Source: an uncultured Oscillospiraceae bacterium (GTDB lineage: Bacteria; Bacillota; Clostridia; Oscillospirales; Ruminococcaceae). Taken from it: 56,198 nt of DNA. Location of the stretch: positions 1-56,198 of the forward strand of contig CATKAZ010000118.1 of assembly GCA_949745795.1 (NCBI GenBank), read 5' to 3'. Of this stretch, positions 53,495 through 56,198 are shown piece by piece. The stretch's first letter is position 1. Each line of letters begins with the position of its first letter. Position numbers and translations under genes: made by a program. Under the pieces are notes generated by a model. It was not told where the DNA came from and did not search any database. It worked only from the letters and a program-made list of their open reading frames with translations.

Positions 53495-53526
53495 AGTAAT
53501 TACCTCTTTTCTAAATTTATAATCAC

Positions 53527-53566
53527 ATTATACACCCGATAATATGACATCTGTATGTCATATTAT
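53527..53566 (-). promoter_or_regulatory. Promoter and operator of the effector-binding gene
   Basis: On the minus strand TATAAT at 53527-53532. A perfect palindrome with 12-base arms, ATAATATGACAT-CTGT-ATGTCATATTAT (53539-53566), covers the -35 position. It includes the TAA stop of the upstream WYL regulator gene. Its GACAT-N4-ATGTC core looks like the target of a dimeric regulator, most simply the WYL protein. Confidence 0.7.
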
Positions 53567-54459
53567 ATATAATTTCTCAAGGATTTTTCAAGTCTTTTTT
53601 TCATTTCTTCTGCCGCCTGCACAGGTGATATAATTTTACAGTATTCCCCAAAGGATGCCGCATATGTACATATAGTATCCACATCAGGAAGATACAATTC
53701 ACATATAAAATCTCCGTTTGAATTGATCGTAAATTTACTGATCTCATCATATACCCTAAAAGCCATTACCGATGATACATATAGTTTTGTTTTTATATAT
53801 TTACTAAAATCGAATTTTTGTACACCTAAAATATTTTCCGGAGCATCAAGTTCAAATTGTTCTTCTGTCACTACTAGTTCACTGATTCTCCTAAGCTTAA
53901 AAAACCTATAATCATCACGTACCTTACAGTAAGCATAAAGATACCATGCCGAGCCTTTAAAAATAAGCTTTAAAGGCATTACAGTACGCAAAAGCTTTTC
54001 AGCTCTTCCGCTTGCATACATAAAAGTTATTATCTTTTTTTCAATAATGGCCGATTTTATTTTGCTAAAATAATTTTCTTCATTTTCAAAATACCCCCAT
54101 GAAGAAAAATCAACTTCTATCCAATCCGTATTTTTTCTTCCAAGCATACTGTCAAGCTTCGTCATTGCTGAATTATTTTCGGAAAAGCTCAGTGTACTTA
54201 CTGCTTTCATAGATGACAATATATCGCTTTTTTCCTGTTCAGTCAAAACAGCCTTGTTAAGAATAAAATCCGGCATAAGCGATATTCCTCCGCCTTTACC
54301 TTTACTCATATATATTGGAATTCCCGCTTGAGATAGTGTTTCAACATCACGGTAAATTGTTCTGATAGACACTTCAAATCGCTCTGCAAGTTCACTGGCC
54401 GTAACAATTTTATTCTCAAGAAGTATATATACTATTTCAAACAATCTGTTTATCTGCAT
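53563..54459 (-). CDS. WYL-domain transcriptional regulator (YafY-like)
   Basis: 298 residues from the ATG at 54459 (GGAG seven bases upstream). N-terminal HTH (MQINRLFEIVYILLENKIVT, ASELAERFEVSIRTIYRDVE), linker, then a WYL domain with VMPLKLIFKGSAWYLYAYCK and a RFFKLRRISELVVTEE segment; a WCX region ends the protein. WYL proteins bind small ligands or nucleic acid and regulate nearby genes. Here the next gene is an effector-binding protein with a palindromic operator, a common pairing. Confidence 0.92.
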   Translation of the reverse strand: MQINRLFEIVYILLENKIVTASELAERFEVSIRTIYRDVETLSQAGIPIYMSKGKGGGISLMPDFILNKAVLTEQEKSDILSSMKAVSTLSFSENNSAMTKLDSMLGRKNTDWIEVDFSSWGYFENEENYFSKIKSAIIEKKIITFMYASGRAEKLLRTVMPLKLIFKGSAWYLYAYCKVRDDYRFFKLRRISELVVTEEQFELDAPENILGVQKFDFSKYIKTKLYVSSVMAFRVYDEISKFTINSNGDFICELYLPDVDTICTYAASFGEYCKIISPVQAAEEMKKRLEKSLRNYI

Positions 54460-54490
54460 TTTTTCACTCCGATTACTTTTTATATAAATT

Positions 54491-54518
54491 AAAAAATAAG
54501 GCAGAGAGTAACCCTGCC
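54491..54518 (-). terminator. Terminator after bioB
   Basis: On the minus strand GGCAGGG/CTCTGCC (one G-U pair) with loop TTACT, then TTATTTTTT. Confidence 0.7.
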
Positions 54519-54528
54519 CGATCATTTA

Positions 54529-55503
54529 TTAAATTTTAATTTTCCTTGAAACATCAAATCCATCACTAATAAACATATCCATATCCTGTTTTATAGTGTT
54601 TCCCGATGTGGTGAGCATATTTCCGGTTATGGCTGCATTAGCTCCGGAATGAAATGCTTGTCTGCCGCTGTCCTGCATAAGGGCTCTGCCTCCCGCAAGG
54701 CGTATATATGCAGTAGGGTTTATATATCTGAAAATTACTATTGTTCTGATAATATCATCTTCAGTCAAAGCTTTTACATTTTCCAAAGGAGTACCTTTAA
54801 TAGGAATAAGAACGTTAATCGGTATAGATTCAATTCCTAACTCCTGCAAGGAAAAAGCCATATCGATTCTGTCTTCCCAACTTTCTCCCAAACCAATAAT
54901 ACCACCCGAACAAACACTAAGACCGGCACGCTGAGCAGCCTTTATACATTCAATTTTTTCGTCAAATGTATGAGTAGTACAAATTTGAGGGAAATAATTT
55001 CTGGAGGTTTCAATATTTGCATGATATCTGAAAACACCGTTTGCTTTTAGTTCATGAAACTGTTCTTCAGTAAGCAGACCATGAGAGGCACAAAGTTCAA
55101 TTTCTTTACATTCCTTTTGCATTCTTTTGTAAGTGCTTAAAGCAGCTTCAAAATCTTTTCCTGAAATATTTCTTCCTGAAGTCACAACAGAAAAACGATG
55201 AACCCCCTCAGCTTCAACACTCTTGCATTCCGAAACGATTTTATCTTCGTTTAAAAATTCATATTCTTCAACATTTGTGTTATAATGACCTGACTGAGCA
55301 CAATACTTACAGTTTTCAGAACATCGACCGCTTCTCCCATTAATTATTGTGCACAAATCAATATGATTTCCGCAATATTTTTCCCTAATTTTATCTGCAC
55401 CATTTGACAGTTCAGATAAATCTCCATATAAAAGAAAATCCGTACTATCCTCTCGTGTAAGTTTTCTTCCGTTAAGTATTTCGTTTATAATTTCACATAT
55501 CAT
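54529..55503 (-). CDS. bioB: Biotin synthase
   Basis: 324 residues from the ATG at 55503 (AGGTG eight bases upstream). A radical-SAM enzyme that inserts sulfur into dethiobiotin. NGRSGRCSENCKYCAQSGHY carries the CxxxCxxC [4Fe-4S] motif. YHANIETSRNYFPQICTTHT, CSGGIIGLGESWEDRIDMAF and IPINVLIPIKGTPLENVKAL are BioB landmarks, and the AGGRALMQDS segment holds the conserved Arg of the [2Fe-2S] site. No other biotin genes are nearby, and no BirA operator is visible in its promoter. Confidence 0.96.
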   Translation of the reverse strand: MICEIINEILNGRKLTREDSTDFLLYGDLSELSNGADKIREKYCGNHIDLCTIINGRSGRCSENCKYCAQSGHYNTNVEEYEFLNEDKIVSECKSVEAEGVHRFSVVTSGRNISGKDFEAALSTYKRMQKECKEIELCASHGLLTEEQFHELKANGVFRYHANIETSRNYFPQICTTHTFDEKIECIKAAQRAGLSVCSGGIIGLGESWEDRIDMAFSLQELGIESIPINVLIPIKGTPLENVKALTEDDIIRTIVIFRYINPTAYIRLAGGRALMQDSGRQAFHSGANAAITGNMLTTSGNTIKQDMDMFISDGFDVSRKIKI

Positions 55504-55544
55504 TTTCAATTCACCTGTATATTACAATTTTTCTATTCCTTAAT

Positions 55545-55573
55545 ATTATAGCATTTTATTAAATAATTGTCAA
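55545..55573 (-). promoter_or_regulatory. Promoter of bioB
   Basis: On the minus strand: TTGACA (55568-55573), 17-base spacer, TATAAT (55545-55550), with TGC before the -10. Confidence 0.8.
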
Positions 55574-55640
55574 TTTTCAGTAATACCTAGGAAACGGTAT
55601 GCATAAACGGTAAGGGACAGAGAATTGAATATTGACAAGG

Positions 55641-55680
55641 CAAAAAATAAGAACTGAGATTAAAAAATCTCGATTCTTTC
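55641..55680 (-). terminator. Minus-strand terminator-like hairpin
   Basis: On the minus strand AAGAA-tc-GAGATT / AATCTC-ag-TTCTT followed by ATTTTTT. It would end a minus-strand transcript arriving from beyond 55700, where I see no clear gene. Confidence 0.5.
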
Positions 55681-55722
55681 AAATTCCCAAAAATGGCATA
55701 AAATTTTTTTAAAATTAATACT

Positions 55723-55751
55723 TAGACAAGATTTTTCCTTTATGTTAAAAT
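55723..55751 (+). promoter_or_regulatory. Promoter of candidate RNA
   Basis: TAGACA (55723-55728), 17-base spacer, TAAAAT (55746-55751), with TGT before the -10. Confidence 0.55.
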
Positions 55752-55757
55752 ACAAAA

Positions 55758-55939
55758 CAAAAAAAGCACCCCCACAGAACATGAACCCGTTTGGCAACGA
55801 ATCATATTCCTTAATCAAGCAGATATCATCTTATCCGATTGACTTAGTGAGAATGCTATTTTAGAACACATACATGTGTACTAGAAATAAATTTTAAACC
55901 CATCAGATTCACATGAATTCTGATGGGCTTTCGCTTTTT
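55758..55939 (+). ncRNA. Candidate ~180-nt non-coding RNA
   Basis: Lies between a promoter (55723-55751) and an intrinsic terminator (55899-55939). Local hairpins are CGTT-TGGC-AACG (about 55789-55800) and ACACAT-AC-ATGTGT (about 55866-55879). A 38-codon frame starts at 55742, but its ATG is upstream of the predicted start of the RNA and has no ribosome site. Length and layout are like stable regulatory RNAs, but I find no long closing stem as in 6S RNA and no family match. Confidence 0.4.
55899..55939 (+). terminator. Intrinsic terminator of candidate RNA
   Basis: CCCATCAGA / TCTGATGGG stem, extended by TTC/GAA with a one-base bulge, then CTTTCGCTTTTT. Confidence 0.75.
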
Positions 55940-56198
55940 CTAATTAAAAATTGAATATTAAATCACAGGTAGCAAATTAATTTTTTAATACAACTGAAAT
56001 ATTCCAAACAACCGATAACCTGAAGGTCAAATAAGATACCGATGTTACGGACAAACAATTGATTATAAATTCAGCTTTAACGCATTAATCATCAACTACC
56101 TGCGGAGTCAAACTCCGTTTACTTTCTTCTCCTCCTGGATATAGTAGCAGAGGGGTCTAGACAATATCGCCACCTTTTGACATCGCCTGAGATAATCC
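55940..56198. other. Window end without a supported gene
   Basis: No frame with a start and ribosome site on either strand. A CGGAGT-TTG-ACTCCG-type hairpin lies at about 56104-56118 and an AGGAGG on the minus strand near 56130-56135. A gene might begin or end beyond the window edge. Confidence 0.5.

Noticed and set aside
55503..55573. BirA operator in the bioB promoter
   Set aside because: No TTGTTAAC/GTTAACAA-type inverted repeat was found around the bioB promoter; similar words near 43016-43073 belong to another operon.
55742..55858. 38-codon plus-strand frame near the window end
   Set aside because: Its ATG overlaps the predicted -10 box, so it is upstream of the transcript start, and no ribosome site precedes it.
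55758..55939. 6S RNA or tracrRNA
   Set aside because: Length and terminator fit loosely, but no long closing stem with a central bubble and no CRISPR repeat or cas gene could be found.
56119..56198. Possible C-terminal end of a minus-strand gene (…RWRYCLDPSATISRRRRK)
   Set aside because: Only 26 codons are inside the window and nothing supports the frame except the lack of stops.

Overview
The window looks like chromosome from an anaerobic, spore-forming, AT-rich Firmicute, most likely a Ruminococcus-type member of the Oscillospiraceae. Support: three secreted proteins with type I dockerins (two of them broken), a SpoVT sporulation regulator, a PyrR-attenuated pyrimidine operon, an NfnAB-type transhydrogenase, rubrerythrin, strong TTGACA-17-TATAAT promoters, several TTG starts and intrinsic terminators throughout. 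I made no database search; all names come from motifs and family knowledge.

Layout. 1-2256: decayed accessory stretch with a truncated reading frame, an orphan promoter-hairpin-terminator unit (candidate small RNA), a 68-residue Cys-containing protein between two inverted palindromes, and a dockerin pseudogene. 2257-6066 (minus): glycolytic operon pgk-tpiA-DUF6440-gpmI. 6188-7573: trmL-degV. 7678-8703: intact secreted dockerin protein. 8879-9804 (plus): a small protein and a split TauE/SafE permease. 9801-21121 (minus): pyrimidine region, with pyrR-pyrC-pyrF-carA-carB behind a PyrR attenuator, then a group of small genes (two GNATs, TfoX-like, DUF3795) followed by pyrK-pyrD-ruvX. 21142-24259: a divergent GH59-like protein and trmB. 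24435-28219 (plus): esterase, nfnA-nfnB-yajC and a short peptide. 28252-32967 (minus): marR-ABC-ABC-kinase operon with a clear operator. 33068-37934: spoVT, a FAD/Rieske oxidoreductase, rubrerythrin-enolase, a secreted GH25-LysM lysozyme. 38020-43172 (minus): MBOAT-DHHW-FkbH-ACP cluster with a long leader. 43263-45120: SPFH and NfeD genes, a candidate structured RNA, a DUF6774 gene. 45277-46774: GH8-dockerin pseudogene. 46848-52955: trxB, then a two-component system with an ABC exporter. 53051-55573: effector-binding protein, WYL regulator with a shared operator, bioB. 55574-56198: no credible protein gene, but a candidate ~180-nt RNA.

The most interesting unit is 38020-42918. It has the parts of a Dlt-like envelope O-acylation machine (membrane acyltransferase, membrane-anchored DHHW/SGNH partner, dedicated carrier protein), but the amino-acid adenylating enzyme is replaced by an FkbH-type HAD-IIIC protein. 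FkbH enzymes are known to load glyceryl groups from 1,3-bisphosphoglycerate onto carrier proteins. I infer a pathway that decorates a cell-surface polymer with a glyceryl or related C3 acyl group. Other points worth checking are the divergent GH59-like protein, two dockerin genes each broken by a one-base deletion in a homopolymer while nearby housekeeping genes are intact, and three candidate non-coding RNAs.
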